Positions 12,640-25,500 of a stretch of DNA of 64,000 bases are shown here, in pieces; within the stretch, counting starts at the first letter, position 1; every line of letters begins with the position of its first letter. Both the position numbers and the translations under genes were made by a program. The notes under the pieces were generated by a model. That model was not told the origin of the DNA, ran no database searches, and was given only the letters and a program-made list of their open reading frames with translations. This stretch comes from Dillenia suffruticosa (Eukaryota > Streptophyta > Magnoliopsida > Dilleniales > Dilleniaceae). The DNA lies in the NCBI GenBank assembly GCA_033439265.1, contig JAVTVX010000016.1:3852501-3916500 (forward strand), in the 5' to 3' direction.

Positions 12640-13270
12640 ATTACCCATTTAAAAAAGTTAAATAATAAATTAAATTTTAATATATTTAGTTTTAGAGTGA
12701 AAATTTCAATTTGGTCTTTTAAAAAGAGAAACTCAAAATAAATGCATTTAGAGAGGAAAATATTAAATAAGTTTATTTTTTAAAGAAAGAAAACTAATAT
12801 ATTTATATTTAGAGAGCAAAAATTAAGTTAGATTTTATAAATAAAAAATTTAAAACCAATATATTTCTAAATGAAGAAACTTAGAAAAACATATTTAAAG
12901 AGAAAATATGAATTAAATTGATTTTTATAGTGAGGTAAAAGTGATACAGTTAGTTTTAGAAATAAAAAATAAATTATAAGAGAGTGACAATTCAAAACCG
13001 GCATATTTTAAAATGATAAATTTCAAAATAATTTATTTTTTAGAAATAAAAGTTAAAATATTTAGTTGTAAAAAGCAAAAATAAAATTTGTTTCTTATAA
13101 AGAGAGAACCGGTGTACTTAAATTTAGTGAGAGGAAAATAAAACTTATTTAAAATCAATATATTTTGAGAGAAATTTAAAAATATTTAATCTTTTACAAT
13201 GGAAATTAAAATATTATTTAAAAATAAAAATTATATTAATTTACTTTTTAGGCTTCAAAATTTACTCATA
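12640..13270 (-). repeat. Degenerate TTTAGAGAGAAAA array
   Basis: Diverged units around TTTAGAGAGAAAA with AATATATTT-type spacers. These are the reverse complement of the array at 2811-3765. It is non-coding and ends about 220 bases before the ATG of the BRCT gene, so it forms the distal promoter. Confidence 0.6.
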
Positions 13271-13444
13271 ATTTAATATTTTACCAAATACAAAAATGAA
13301 AAAATATTACCGGTCAAGTTAGACTCTGCCAATGCCAAATGCTACCCATCGAATCAAGAATCTAATAGGGTCAATTCTGTAAATTGGACATTTGAGCATT
13401 TCATGCCTCATCCTCCCTGAAAATTGAAAACATACATAGAATCT

Positions 13445-13453
13445 GGCGGGAAA
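13445..13453 (-). promoter_or_regulatory. E2F/DP binding site
   Basis: GGCGGGAAA on the plus strand is the reverse complement of the canonical plant and animal E2F element TTTCCCGC(C). It sits 37-45 bases before the start codon, followed by a CT-rich leader. E2F sites mark S-phase genes including DNA repair and replication factors, which fits the BRCT product. Occupancy is inferred. Confidence 0.7.
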
Positions 13454-13461
13454 AATCACAT

Positions 13462-13489
13462 TCTCTCTCCCTCTCTCTCTTCCCCGTAC
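13462..13489 (+). promoter_or_regulatory. CT-rich 5' leader
   Basis: A TTCTCTCTCCCTCTCTCTCT tract immediately precedes the ATG. Such pyrimidine patches are common in plant core promoters and 5' UTRs. No clear TATA box is visible at the expected distance. Confidence 0.5.
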
Positions 13490-13528
13490 ATGGCGACTTT
13501 AGGTTTTCGGCCTCCACAATTTTCAGAG
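13490..13528 (+). CDS. BRCT gene exon 1
   Basis: Codes residues 1-13, MATLGFRPPQFSE. The first ATG follows the CT-rich leader. The donor is GAG|GTAAGT, an ideal 5' splice site. Phase 0. Confidence 0.85.
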
Positions 13529-16500
13529 GTAAGTTCATGCTAATTTCTGACGATTTCTTTATCTTTGATTCGAGAAATTTGATCCGTTATACAGGAACTC
13601 GTTTTATGTTCTGTACCAGTTTGCTCTATGTTTTTATTTTGCTCTATTGCTTGGGTTTTGATAAAAGCCTCAATCTCAGAAACATTAATCATCTTCGCTA
13701 TTAAGCGTGGCAATAATTTCGACATTTTAGAAAATTTCTCTGCCAGATGTTGGAAGAAATGATAGTGATCAGTGCTTTAAATTTTCATTTGAAATTAAAA
13801 AAAAAAAATTGAATCTTTTTTACTTTGAACAGCTGATTTGTGAGAAATATTTGAAACACTTCATGAGTAGCTTTATCTTCATAAAATTTTTACTCTTCTT
13901 TTTATTAGGGAAACCATTAGCCACTAGTAATTTGGTGTTCCACTTAGTAAATCCATCGAGCACGTGCAGTGCAATACTTACAAACCAAAAGCACAAGGAC
14001 ATAGCGAACATGATTAAAAACCAATTTGTGGGTTTGTTCCCTAGGATTGATCCCGATTTGTTTTGGGGACTGACAAGGCTCTTTACGATTGGGCCGTCCC
14101 TTGGGATACCAATGTTTAATCCCTACCAGCCGTCCTTTCATATTGATGGTAATGGCAAAGTATCTTCAAATTACAGGATGAAGCATGGCTTCCCACTTGG
14201 CTCCAGCAGCACCAGGAAGAACCTTCCGAAAGAGAGGGTAATGAAGGTCAAACACTTTATGAGCAGCCTTTCATGGTTAGTAAACCATTTTACATTTTCT
14301 TTTGAAATCATCATCAGATTCCATTTTCGCTACTATTATGGCAAACAATTGATTGTCAATTTTGTTTGCTTCAATTACAATTTAGGATTGTTTAACATTT
14401 TCTTTCCTTGCTGTTGAACAAGAAATGGTTGTAAAGTTTTGTATGGACAATGGAATGTTTGAAACATGCATGGTAAATAAATTGATAATAAACTACAATT
14501 AAATGGATTTGCATGCAAAGAAAACTTGTGCAGTCCATCTCCCAAGTTCATAGTTGTGCTTTATGTCTCATTGTGTGTGAACAAATAAGGATTTAAAAAG
14601 TTCAAATTAGTGGAATTTATTTGGAACATAAAAACTTGAAAATGAAAAATCTTTTAGATAGACTTTTGAGAAAAATTAGACACTAATAAACTTGTGGACC
14701 AATTAATTTTTTTAGATTCCCATTCCTTGATGGAATTGGTGTTCTTTTGCTTTGATTGTTGTGCTTCACATGCGCTTGCACTTGGTAATCAAGCTAGTGA
14801 TACATCTTTGACCTACTTATAGTTATTTCATTTAACAGATTGGGTTAATCTCTTCAAAATGTCGAGGTTGGCTCATATATTTAGGAAATATAGGCGTTTT
14901 CTTGGATTTCAATTTTCTTTATTTGATAATGATTGATCTGTAATTTTTTAGAAATAACTTTTATTTGGGAAAATGGAAACTCTATGTAATCTATGTGTGG
15001 CCTATTAAGAAAGATTAGTTTTGGTGCTCGGGATAAAATTAGGGTTGTGGAAACACTTTTGGAATTTCATAATTTTCCTTACTTAGTCTAGATAGCGCAA
15101 AGCGGGGGGTTTTTTTTTGGTTATAAGTCTTATATTTGATAATCACATGGTATTTTGGATTTTTTCTGAACATGGAGTAACAAGGAACAGATGAAAAGTT
15201 TCGTGTGTTACTTGTCATCGTAAAATGAATAAGAAACTTGCAGCATTTTCTTGCTAGAAGACTCCAAATGGTGATCTGCTAATAAATCTTTCCTTGATCA
15301 ATATACAGGATTTGGTTCTTAAAGGAAACATCTTTGAAGGGCAAGGGGCATATGTTTGGTCAAAGGAAGACGGTAGATATGGCAACTACCCTTTATTCTT
15401 ATCAAGTGATGAAAATACATCAACTAGCATTCTACCTTCTAAAGAAGTATGTTCTTTTGAATATTTATTGTGGAATTATTATAACTCTCATGTCATAGAG
15501 TTTTGATGATGCCATTGGATTATTAAAGACTTTTAAAAAATTAGCACTATTAATTATGTGAGTTACAATTGTTTGTTTGGTATCTAGATGATATTTTACT
15601 TAATTACTAGGATGTAGGATATTATTGTAAGTTGCTTGAACTTGGACATTTTAACAAAACATCCATCTGAGAGTCATTGATAATTTGTACGTTTTGTTTC
15701 TTAATTGATTTGAAGTTATAATCAGTGAAGGCATTTATTAATTAAATTAAAATTTCTTAATGGTTAAATTATGCATTCTAATTTGTTTTTCTTTATCTAT
15801 CTCTTTTGTTCTCCCGTCACCTTGATTCTGTTTTTCTTTTTTATTTGGATTGTTACCCATATTCTTGCCTTCATCTTTTCCTTCATCTCCCTCTTCTCCC
15901 ATCTCTTCTTTTCTTAAACTTGACTACTACCTGCATGATCTTGAAAGAGGATTTTTGGTTTAATAGCAATTGTGAAGAGTATAGGTAGGGAGGTTCTTAG
16001 TGTATCTAAGGGTTGAGCTCTAATAGGCAAGGAGTCGTGATGGTGGAATGAGAAAATACAAACCGCTATCCGAACCAAATGAAAAAGTTATAGGAATCTA
16101 AAAAGTAGTAATAGCGATGCATATGAAAAATACAACAACGCAAAAAAGAAAAGATGAAAAAAATTATCTACGAATCAAAAGTAAAGTGTATAACGAATTA
16201 TATGAGAGACTGGAGACTAAAGATGGAGAAAGCGAAATTTACAGAATTGCAAAACTAAGGGAAATAAAAGGAAAATATTTAAATGGTGTTACGTGTACTA
16301 AGAGTGAAACCAATAGTATACTTGTAATGAATGAGAATATAAGAAAGCGTTAGATGGACTATTTTGATAATCTTTTTAATGTTGAAAGTACAATAAATAT
16401 AGAAAATATCGCGATACCTGTAGAAAATGTTAATAGAGATTTTAAACGTAAAATTCCTTCACACGAAGTAAAAGAGGTCTTAAAGAGAATGAAAAATAAA

Positions 16501-19500
16501 AAAATTATGGGACCTGATGGCATTCCCATTGGGGTGTTGAAATGTTTTGGTGAATTTGGTATAATAATATTAACAGATATTTTCAACAAAATTTGACAAA
16601 ATAAGAAAATGTCTCAAATATAAAGGGAGAGTACACTCGTACCACTATATAAGAATAAAGTAGACATTCAAGATTGCTTTAACTATAGAGAAATTAAACT
16701 TATAAGTTAAACTATAAAACTATCGGAGAGAGTGATAGAGTATAGATTGAGATTGAAGATAAATGTCTTAGAATCAATTTTGATTTATACCAGAAAAATC
16801 CACAATCGAAACAATTCAGTTATTAAGACATTTGATGGAAACATTTAGAGTACAGAAGAGAGACCTACATATGGTATTCATTGTTCTAAAAAAAAGTATA
16901 TGATAGACTTTTTAGAGATGCATTGTGGTGGACGCTGATAAAGAAAGAGATTTACTTCAAATATATTAATCTTATTAGATATATATATACGAGGGAATTG
17001 TAACCAATGTAAGAATTTGTGGGGGTCTGAGTGATAACTTTCCTATTTACATTGGGCTCTATCAAGATTCAATATTAAGTCCCATACTTTTTGCAATAGT
17101 GACATATAAAATCACAAAAAGTATTCAAAATAAAATACCATGGTGTATACTTTTTCCGAATGATATAGTGTTGGTTGATAAAACTAAAGAGGGTATTAGT
17201 GTCAAATTAGAGTTATGAAGGGTCACATTGGAATTTAGATGATTTAGATTGAGCAGATAAAAAACTATGTATATGAGTTGTAAGTTTAGCGATTTTATCA
17301 GGGTGATGAAGAAATGATTAGGTTAGAAAAAAAGAATATATTAAAAAGTAAACGTTTTAGATATCTTGATTCCATTATTCAGAATGATATCAATATGGAT
17401 GGAGATATGAATTATAGAATTCAAGCGGATTGGATGAAATGGAGAAGGGAATCAGGCGTTATTTGTGATTACACGATGCCATTGAATTAGAGGGGAAAGT
17501 TCTATACAAAAATAGTAAGACCTGCATTATTATATGATAGTGAGTGTTGGACCATTAAATAAAAACAAAAATAAAAAATGATTGTAACAGAAATGAAAAT
17601 ACTTAGATGGATGTGTGGTAAAACTAGAAGAGATAGAATTAGAAACGAAGAGATATATAATAAGTTGAGAGTTAGTTCAATTGTAGATACGATGCAAAAG
17701 TATTATCTAATGATTTGGACATGTGTAATGAAAACCCAAAAATGTACCGGTGAGGAGGATCGAGAACTTAAATATAGGAGATTTAGTCAAACGTAGAGGT
17801 GAACTGTTAAAAATTTGGATGCAAATTATTTGTAAAGATATAATTGCTAAGAGTTTAGTTAAGAAAATGATTTTGGATAGAAATGAGTAAGTAAGAGAAT
17901 CCGCATAAATTAAACCAACGCTCTTTATTTATTTATTTATTTTTTTTATCTTTTTTATATTTGTCTCTCAAATGTCCGACATCAAAATTTTGAATTAAGA
18001 TCTAGATTGTTGTTGTTGTTGTTGTAGCAGTTGTGAAGAGTAAGATTCAGAAGCAGCGGTATGAGCTTTTTGTCCATCCACCATCTTTTGCTACCGTCAA
18101 GAACCCACCTGAACAAACCAATCACATAGTCTGCTGGTCAATCATCCACTATCAACTTTGTGGGTATCTGTGAATGTTAGAGACTAGAATGAATTGACAA
18201 GTGTGGCTCTAATTCAATCATCAGGATATTGGTGGTGAAATTAGGATATTTATATTGAATTGTGGAATCTAATAATGACTTCTTAGGTAGACCTTTTGTC
18301 TAAGGTCCAATTGTAAAACACAACATGGGTCAGCGCCACTCTGTTAGCCTAACTAGGCAGATTTGCCCAAAGTGTCGATGTCAAGATAACATAACATCAC
18401 AAGAATACAAGTACAGAATGTAAGTTGGACAGAGCAGTCTGAAGAAGAAGATGACGATGAAGAAGGTTAAGACCGGCCTCTGGTATGCTGTTCTTGGTGT
18501 TTGATCTTGCCAAAAAAAGAAAAAAGTTCATGCTTCTTGTGTCTACCCCTTTTTGTGTGTGTTTACATGCCAAAGCACTTCTATTTAAGCTGGCAAAGTT
18601 AGGCCTTGTTATTTTCATTAAAAAAGAGGGTGGCCTTGGGGGAGGTTTGGTGATTGTTTGAAAATACAGTTGGAATGTTGTTCAGTAAATCTCCCTTCCC
18701 TAGTTTTTGCTTTGTTATTTATTTATTTATTTTTTCTTTCTATTTGTTAAACTAAACATTAAATTATGATATTAATAATTATGAAAAATTATCTGCAAAT
18801 TTTAAACTTTCAATTGTAACTAAAACATCTAAAAATATTGGATGTAATTGATCAAAGCTTTTGATATTTGCTAATGCTTTCCCTAAATAATGTTAATAAA
18901 AGTATGGCGGTGAATTCTAATGTTATTTAAGAGGTTCGAGAGAAAGAGTTAAATTTTATTATGTAATTTCTAGATACGCTCTTTAGGAGTCTCTAACCCT
19001 TATCCAATTTTGGATCTTTTTAGTCAAGTCTTTCTATCCTAACATTTAAGTTGTAGCCCCGTCAAACTTGTCATTCTTATGTAAGTATAGGTAGCATGTT
19101 TGTTGATCTAGCAAAACCCCGTCAGTGTAGTTTCTTACTGTTAGTGGCTTGCTGCCACATAGTAAAACCGGGACGTCTTCTTTTGCCAGAGAACTTTGAT
19201 TTATCTTCTCTGGCATGTGACAGCAAAATCTAGGTCTCCAATTGTGGCAAATTAGAGGAGAAAACTGTTTTTTTTATTATTTCTATATATTGTACAAGAG
19301 CTTCTAATGAGCTATATATAAAGAATTGTTCATAAGAAAAAATAGTAACTATCCTAATTTTGTAAATATTCTAATCAAGAATTCCTGATTTCCTCTCAAT
19401 CAAATCTCTATATTTTAGGAAATAGATCTTTAATCAAGAATTTCTGATTTTCTTTAAACCAAATCCCTATTTTTAGGAAATAGATATTTTCATAATTTCT

Positions 19501-22500
19501 AAATTAGGAAAATAGGTTGGCATGTATTTTTTCACACTCCCCTTCAAGCTTGTGAATAGATATCGTCCATTCCCAGCTTGGAAGTAATGTCTTTAAATGC
19601 AGCATCGTTTAGTCCTTTTGTGAGAACATCTGCCAATTGACCTCCCGTGGGAACATAGGGTGTGCAAATGAGTTCACTTTCCAGTTTCTCCTTGATGAAG
19701 TACCTGTCGATCTAAATATGCTTCGTTCGATCATGTTGTACAGAATTATGTGCAACACTAATTGCTGATTTATTTTCATAGTAGAGTCTCATTGATCCAC
19801 TTTATTTAATCTTTAAGTCCTCAAATATAATCTTCAGCTATAATAACTCCCAAACACCTTGTGTCATTGCTTTGAATTCCGCTTCTGCACTTAACCGAGC
19901 GACAACATTTTGTTTCTTACTCCGTCATGTCACTAGATTTCCGCCAAGAAATGTGCAATAGCCAGAGGTTGACCTTTGATCCATAGGGGATCCTGCATAG
20001 TCTGCATTTGTATAGGTTTCAAGAATAAGTTCAGAATTCTTTTTGTATAGTATTCCTTTCCCTGGATTAGCTTTCAAGTAATGACGGATCCTATAGGCAA
20101 CCTGTAGGTGAACTTGTTTAGGACCACGCATGAATTGGCTAATGACACAAACATCGTATGTAATGTCCGGCCGGGTGTGAGAAAGATATATCAATTTACC
20201 AACCAATCTTTGGTACATCTCCTTGTCTACTGATTGATCTCCAACAGTCTCTCCAAGTCTATGATTCAGCTCTATAAGTGTTCCAACTGATTTACTCGCA
20301 AGCATCCCTGTTTCTTTAAGAAGATCAGTAACATACTTCTGTTGAGAAATGAAAATCCCTTGTTTAGAATGAGCCATTTCAATTCCCAGAAAATACTTTA
20401 ATCTCCTCAAATCTTTGATCTCAAATTCCTTGATCAAACACTTTTTCTAAGCTTGTTTCTCTTTTTCATCATTTTCAGTCACAATTATATCATCCACAGA
20501 GACTATTAGGACTGTAACTCTCCCTAAAGCTGAGTGTTTGATGAAAAGAGTGTGATTGCCTTGACTTTGCTTATATCCCATAGCTACCATTGCTCTAGTG
20601 AATCTCCCAAATCAAGCTTGGGGTGACTGTTTTAGACCATATAAGGCTTTCTTCAATTTGCATACCTTATTTCCTCCGACTCCTCCAAACGCCAGTGGAA
20701 TATTCATATATATTTTCTCTTTCAGTTCACCATGAAGGAAGACATTTTTTACATCATATTGCTGTAAATCCCAATCATAATCGGCTACCGACGATAACAA
20801 AATTCTCAGTGTTCATTTTTGCAACTGGAGAAAAAGTCTCTTGGTAATCGACTTCATATGTTTGAGTATACCTTTTTGCAACTAACCTTACTTTATAGCG
20901 TTTCAATGAACCATCAGCCTTATATTTTAAGGTAAAAACCCACTTACAACCCACTGCCTTCTTTCCTTTTGGTAGATCAACTAACTCCCATGCCTCATTT
21001 TTCTCCGATGCATCCATCTCATCTTTCATAGTTTTTCTCCATTCTTCTTTAGATAATATCAAGGATACAGTGTTTGGAATATAAGTTTTATTTAGACTTG
21101 TGAGAAAGGCTTTATGGGCCGGTGAGAATTTTTCAAACAACACAAAGTAGGACAAGGGGTACAATGGTCTTTTTGTATACTCTCGGGTTCCTTTCCTTAC
21201 AGCTATAGGCAGATCTTGATCTTTGGTTTCAGTTTTTAGAGGCTGGTCTTCCTCAAGGGTAGGTTTAGATATAGTTACCTCATTTTCAGGAATCAAGTCG
21301 GATTGTTGGACTTGTTCACGAGCAGGAATTGCATCTCGCCGTCTTGAGTACACATTTCCTTTCCCAAACTGCACTTGATTAGGATGCAGGGACTCGGGGA
21401 TAGATTTAGGTTCAGATTGAGGGTTTTGCACAGGTGATACAACATGTGGAGTTGATGATTCTAAATTAGACTGAGAATTAAACTGAGGGTGTTTTGACAC
21501 AGATGAGACAGCCGGTGGACAAGATGGCAGATCAAGAAAATAAAAGTCCTTATCTTCCACTGTAGATAACTCTCCCTGAAGACAAGATTTAGAAAAAGAT
21601 GATTTCCCTTCTATAAAGGTGACATCAACTAAGACATAGAGTTTTCTTGTGGGTGGATGGTAGTATTTGTAACCCTTTTGTGTGGATGAGTACCCAACAA
21701 AAATACACTTGATGGCTCTTGTATCTAACTTTCCCCTGTTATGGCTATGGATATGGACAAATGAAGTGCACCCAAAAATTCTAGGAGCAAGATTGTTTGT
21801 GATACAAATATGAGGGTAAAATTTCGAGAGTGCTTCCGTTGGACTTTTAAGTTCTAAAACCGGTGAAGGGAGACGATTTATGATGTATGCAAATGTAAGA
21901 ATTGCTTCCCCTCAATATTGTTTTGGTATATTATGATAAAACAACAGTGTTCGGGTAGTGTTTAGGAGACGACCATTCTTTCTCTCAGGTACGCCATTTT
22001 GCTGAGATTTATTAGTGCAAGATGGTTCATGAATTATTTCTTCATTTGTGAAAAAAGGAGACAAAACTTGATTGAAATAATCTTTTGCATTATTGGAGCG
22101 AAAATTTTTAATTTTAGTACCAAATTGGTTGTGAATCATGGCATGAAAATTTGAAAAGACAACACTCACATCTGATTTATTTTTTAGGAGAAAAATCCAA
22201 GAAACTCTAGTGCAATCATCAATAAAAGAAACAAATCACCGTGAACTCGAAACATTTGGAATTGTGGAGGGTCCTCAAATATCACTACGAATTAAATTGA
22301 AGGGAAAAAAACTCTTTTTATTAGTAATGGGAAAAGAGACATGAGTGTGTTTGGCATATTCGCAAATGTCACAATGAAATGTTCTAATATCTAATCCCTT
22401 GAAAAGATAAGGAAACATAATCTTTAAAATAGTAAACGAAGAATGTCCTAGGTGGAAATGGTGCAGCCATATGACATCTTTTAGGACAAGGTCAGGGCTT

Positions 22501-25500
22501 ATCTGAATATCTCCTATACCTGTTACTGTGGTCGTGATTCCATCTGCAACAGTAATTTTTCTATTGCTTGGACATGGTGTTTATGTGTTAAAAAGGTTAG
22601 AGACATGTGTCATGTGGTCTGTGGCCTCTGAGCCTAGGATTCATGAATTTCCAAACGCTTTATTAAAGACATTTAATCCAAGAGAGTTTGAAGGTTTACC
22701 TGAAAGTGCTAAGGAGCAGCCACCAGTAGCTGATTTTTCAGGGGCACCCAACAGGTTTAGACGTTCCAATGACTGTTGAATCTGTACTTGTTCAGACGAT
22801 AACATGGCTACCTTTGACATCCTTCAATGGTCGGCTATGAAGGTCAAGAAATAGGGGATACTTACGGTAAAAAAAAATGACAAATAATTGCCAACGGTGA
22901 TTGCAATTAAGGCAAGTCACAACAAGAAGATTGGCTATGAATGCCAGAAAAAACTAAAAATTTCCCAGCAAATAAGCCTTACGGCTTTGATAGTGGTGAA
23001 GGCCAAATAAAGATTAGGGTTGAGAGCAATTGAGGCCAAAAGGGATAGGACAAAAAAATGAGGGTTGATGGCTATGAAGGCCAAAATAAAGATTAGGGTT
23101 GATGGCAATCAAGGCCAAGAAACCAATTGGAAATGAAGGCCAAAAAATGGAGATGGCAATGAAGGTTGAAAATTGGAGATCACAATAAAGGTGATAAAAA
23201 ATGATCGTAAAAAAATAGAATATGGCAATGAAGGCCGACGAAAAAATTGAAGATGGCAATGAAGGCCAAAAAAATGGAGATGACAATGAAAGCCAATTAA
23301 AAATGGAGATGGCAATAAAGGCCGAAAAAAATAAAGATGGTAATGAAGGCCAATAAAAAATGGCGATGGCGATGGCGATGGCCATGGAGGCCGATGATCT
23401 CCAAAGGAAACACAAATTCGCAACAATAAAGGTTGCTTGAAGAAGAAAATCCCGGAAAAATCCCTAGGGTTCTGATACCATGTGATAAATTAGAAGAGAA
23501 AAATTGTTTTTTTTATTATTTCTATATATTGTACAAGAGCCTCTAATGTGCTATACATACAAAATTCTTCATAAGAAAAAATAGTAACTACCCTAATTTT
23601 GTATATCCTTTAATCAAAGATTTTTTATTTTCTCTCAATCAAATCTCTATATTTTAGCAAACAGATCTCTAATCAAGGATTTTTGATTTCCTCTCAACCA
23701 AATCCCTATATTTTAGGAAACAGATATTTTCATAATTCCTAAATTAGGAAAACAGGTTGGTATGTATTTTTCCACACCAATCACCAATGTTAAACTCAAT
23801 CAGTCTCTGATATTGGTGCATGCTCTGTTGTATGCCTAATATGAACTTTGGTTTCAATTCCTTTGGTCTTGAAACTGCACACTTCTGTTTTCTTTTTTAT
23901 TCTTTTTTCCAATTTTTGTTCTTTCATATGAGTGCTGTGTAAATGAGACTAACATAGATGAAAAGCATAGAATTTGAAATGAGCATGCTAGGTTACCCAG
24001 AGTTGCCCCAATTGTAGATGAGAGAAAATAAATTAAAATGGTCTTGATATTGTCCTTGAGGACCTCCTAATTCTTCTGTTAGAAGTGATATTATACAAGT
24101 TGAAGGTGCACTTGGTGATAAAGTGTGATATGATATAGGTTAAAGACTTAGTTGAATTCATTTCTGACATGAACCAACTTTTGTAACCATTTTGACTTGG
24201 AGTGTCTTAGGTTGTCCCTGCTTGATGGTGACTTAATTCTATTTGATCTGCTAACATCTTAGATGTAAAGTTAACAACTACCAACTAAACTTCTATAGTG
24301 CTCATTTACTAGGACCTTGTACAAAGAGATGTATGCACTTCTTCCACAATTTTGGATTAAAATTTTTGATTGTTGTATTATGAGGCAAATCATAATTTGC
24401 ATCTACATAAATAGTCCTAATTTATGCTTGTTATTTTCTGCTATTACTATTATAGATGGGATGCATCAAATGATGTTGATTAGTGGGATATAGAGTTCTA
24501 ATGTCACACCCGGTTCCTAGCTGTGGCCCAGTCAAGATAAGGTCCCCAGGGCATAGGAAGCCTAAACTACACATTTTTTCTGCATGTAGGAATATATGGA
24601 GATAAACAAAAATGATTAGCACATTGACAAAAGTCATCTCCCATCTTGCCCCCTGGAATGAAACGTCAAACATTTTATAGTACCAAAGCTTAAGGCTTGT
24701 GTAAATGTAACTTGTTCACATGTCTGTATTCCATACACACCACGAATACAAGTTTACAATATTGTCGGTTCCAGTGTCATATGATCATGTATTCATCCAA
24801 CATTTCCACTTCCTTTCATGTTGCCAGGAGCTATGGAAGTTGTGCACAAAAAATAGATTTTGTCCAAGTTTTATGTGTAGTGTTCTTAGCACATTCTTGT
24901 AGATCTTGTGTTATATTCAACATTTTATACTGGAGTCATACAATTGCATTTTTTCTTTTGGGGGGGGGGGGTAGGAACAATAATAATTGTTTTGTCCTCA
25001 AAATTTTGACCTGCAGTGCTTTCTGATAAGCCACTTGTTCGCTTCAGGGACAGACATAGAGATGAGTATAAAATTTTGACTCAACTGTAGTGCACTCCAT
25101 TTTCGTGGCATTATTGGAACTTTTTAATTTGAGTTTCATATCTTTAATGTCATTTGGTTAATTTTCTTGGGATTTCAATTCCTATTTCTTTCTGTTAGTT
25201 TGGGATTTTTATTTTGTGTGGCATTTTCCACTCTTGAAACTCAAGGCGTTGATTAGGAGTTGATCATTGTTTACTCTCTCTCTCTCCCTCCCCCCTCCCA
25301 TTTTTATGTCTCATACTCCAATTGTCTCTAGCTGAATCCCTTTTGTTCGTAGAATAATGTTCATTCATATCATTCCCTGGCTCAACTAGCATTTTCACCC
25401 GTATGTTGATCCTCCTGTTCCTAGCTCGAACCTGTGTGCATAATTTTCTGTATAAATTGTTTTCATTATGCAGTAAAAGGCTGCATTTGAATCTTTAGAT

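Larger units (their letters stand above)
19243..23776 (-). mobile_element. Full-length but dead Ty1-copia element in intron 3
   Basis: LTRs are 19243-19536 and 23481-23776, both TGTG...CACA, with a 5-bp target duplication CCAAT at 19238-19242 and 23777-23781. The element runs on the minus strand, antisense to the host gene. The PBS matching initiator Met-tRNA (TGGTATCAG on the minus strand) abuts the right LTR at 23480, and the polypurine tract GAAGGGGAG abuts the left LTR. My hand alignment shows roughly 35 LTR differences, so it is old. Gag is missing, apparently replaced by a minisatellite. Confidence 0.95.

Noticed and set aside
13809..14417. 202-codon plus-strand frame near the BRCT gene start
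   Set aside because: It runs through intron 1 and over exon 2 in the wrong frame. The exon 2 reading WLPTWLQQHQEE is the one resembling plant BRCT proteins.
23014..23426. Long overlapping minus-strand frames rich in Ala, Ile, Phe and Ser
   Set aside because: They lie on an imperfect minisatellite inside a copia element. The repetitive residues follow directly from the repeat units, and there is no promoter or start context.
24431..24673. 80-codon minus-strand frame in intron 3
   Set aside because: No domain, no coding-like context. Consistent with chance within a 2-kb intron segment.
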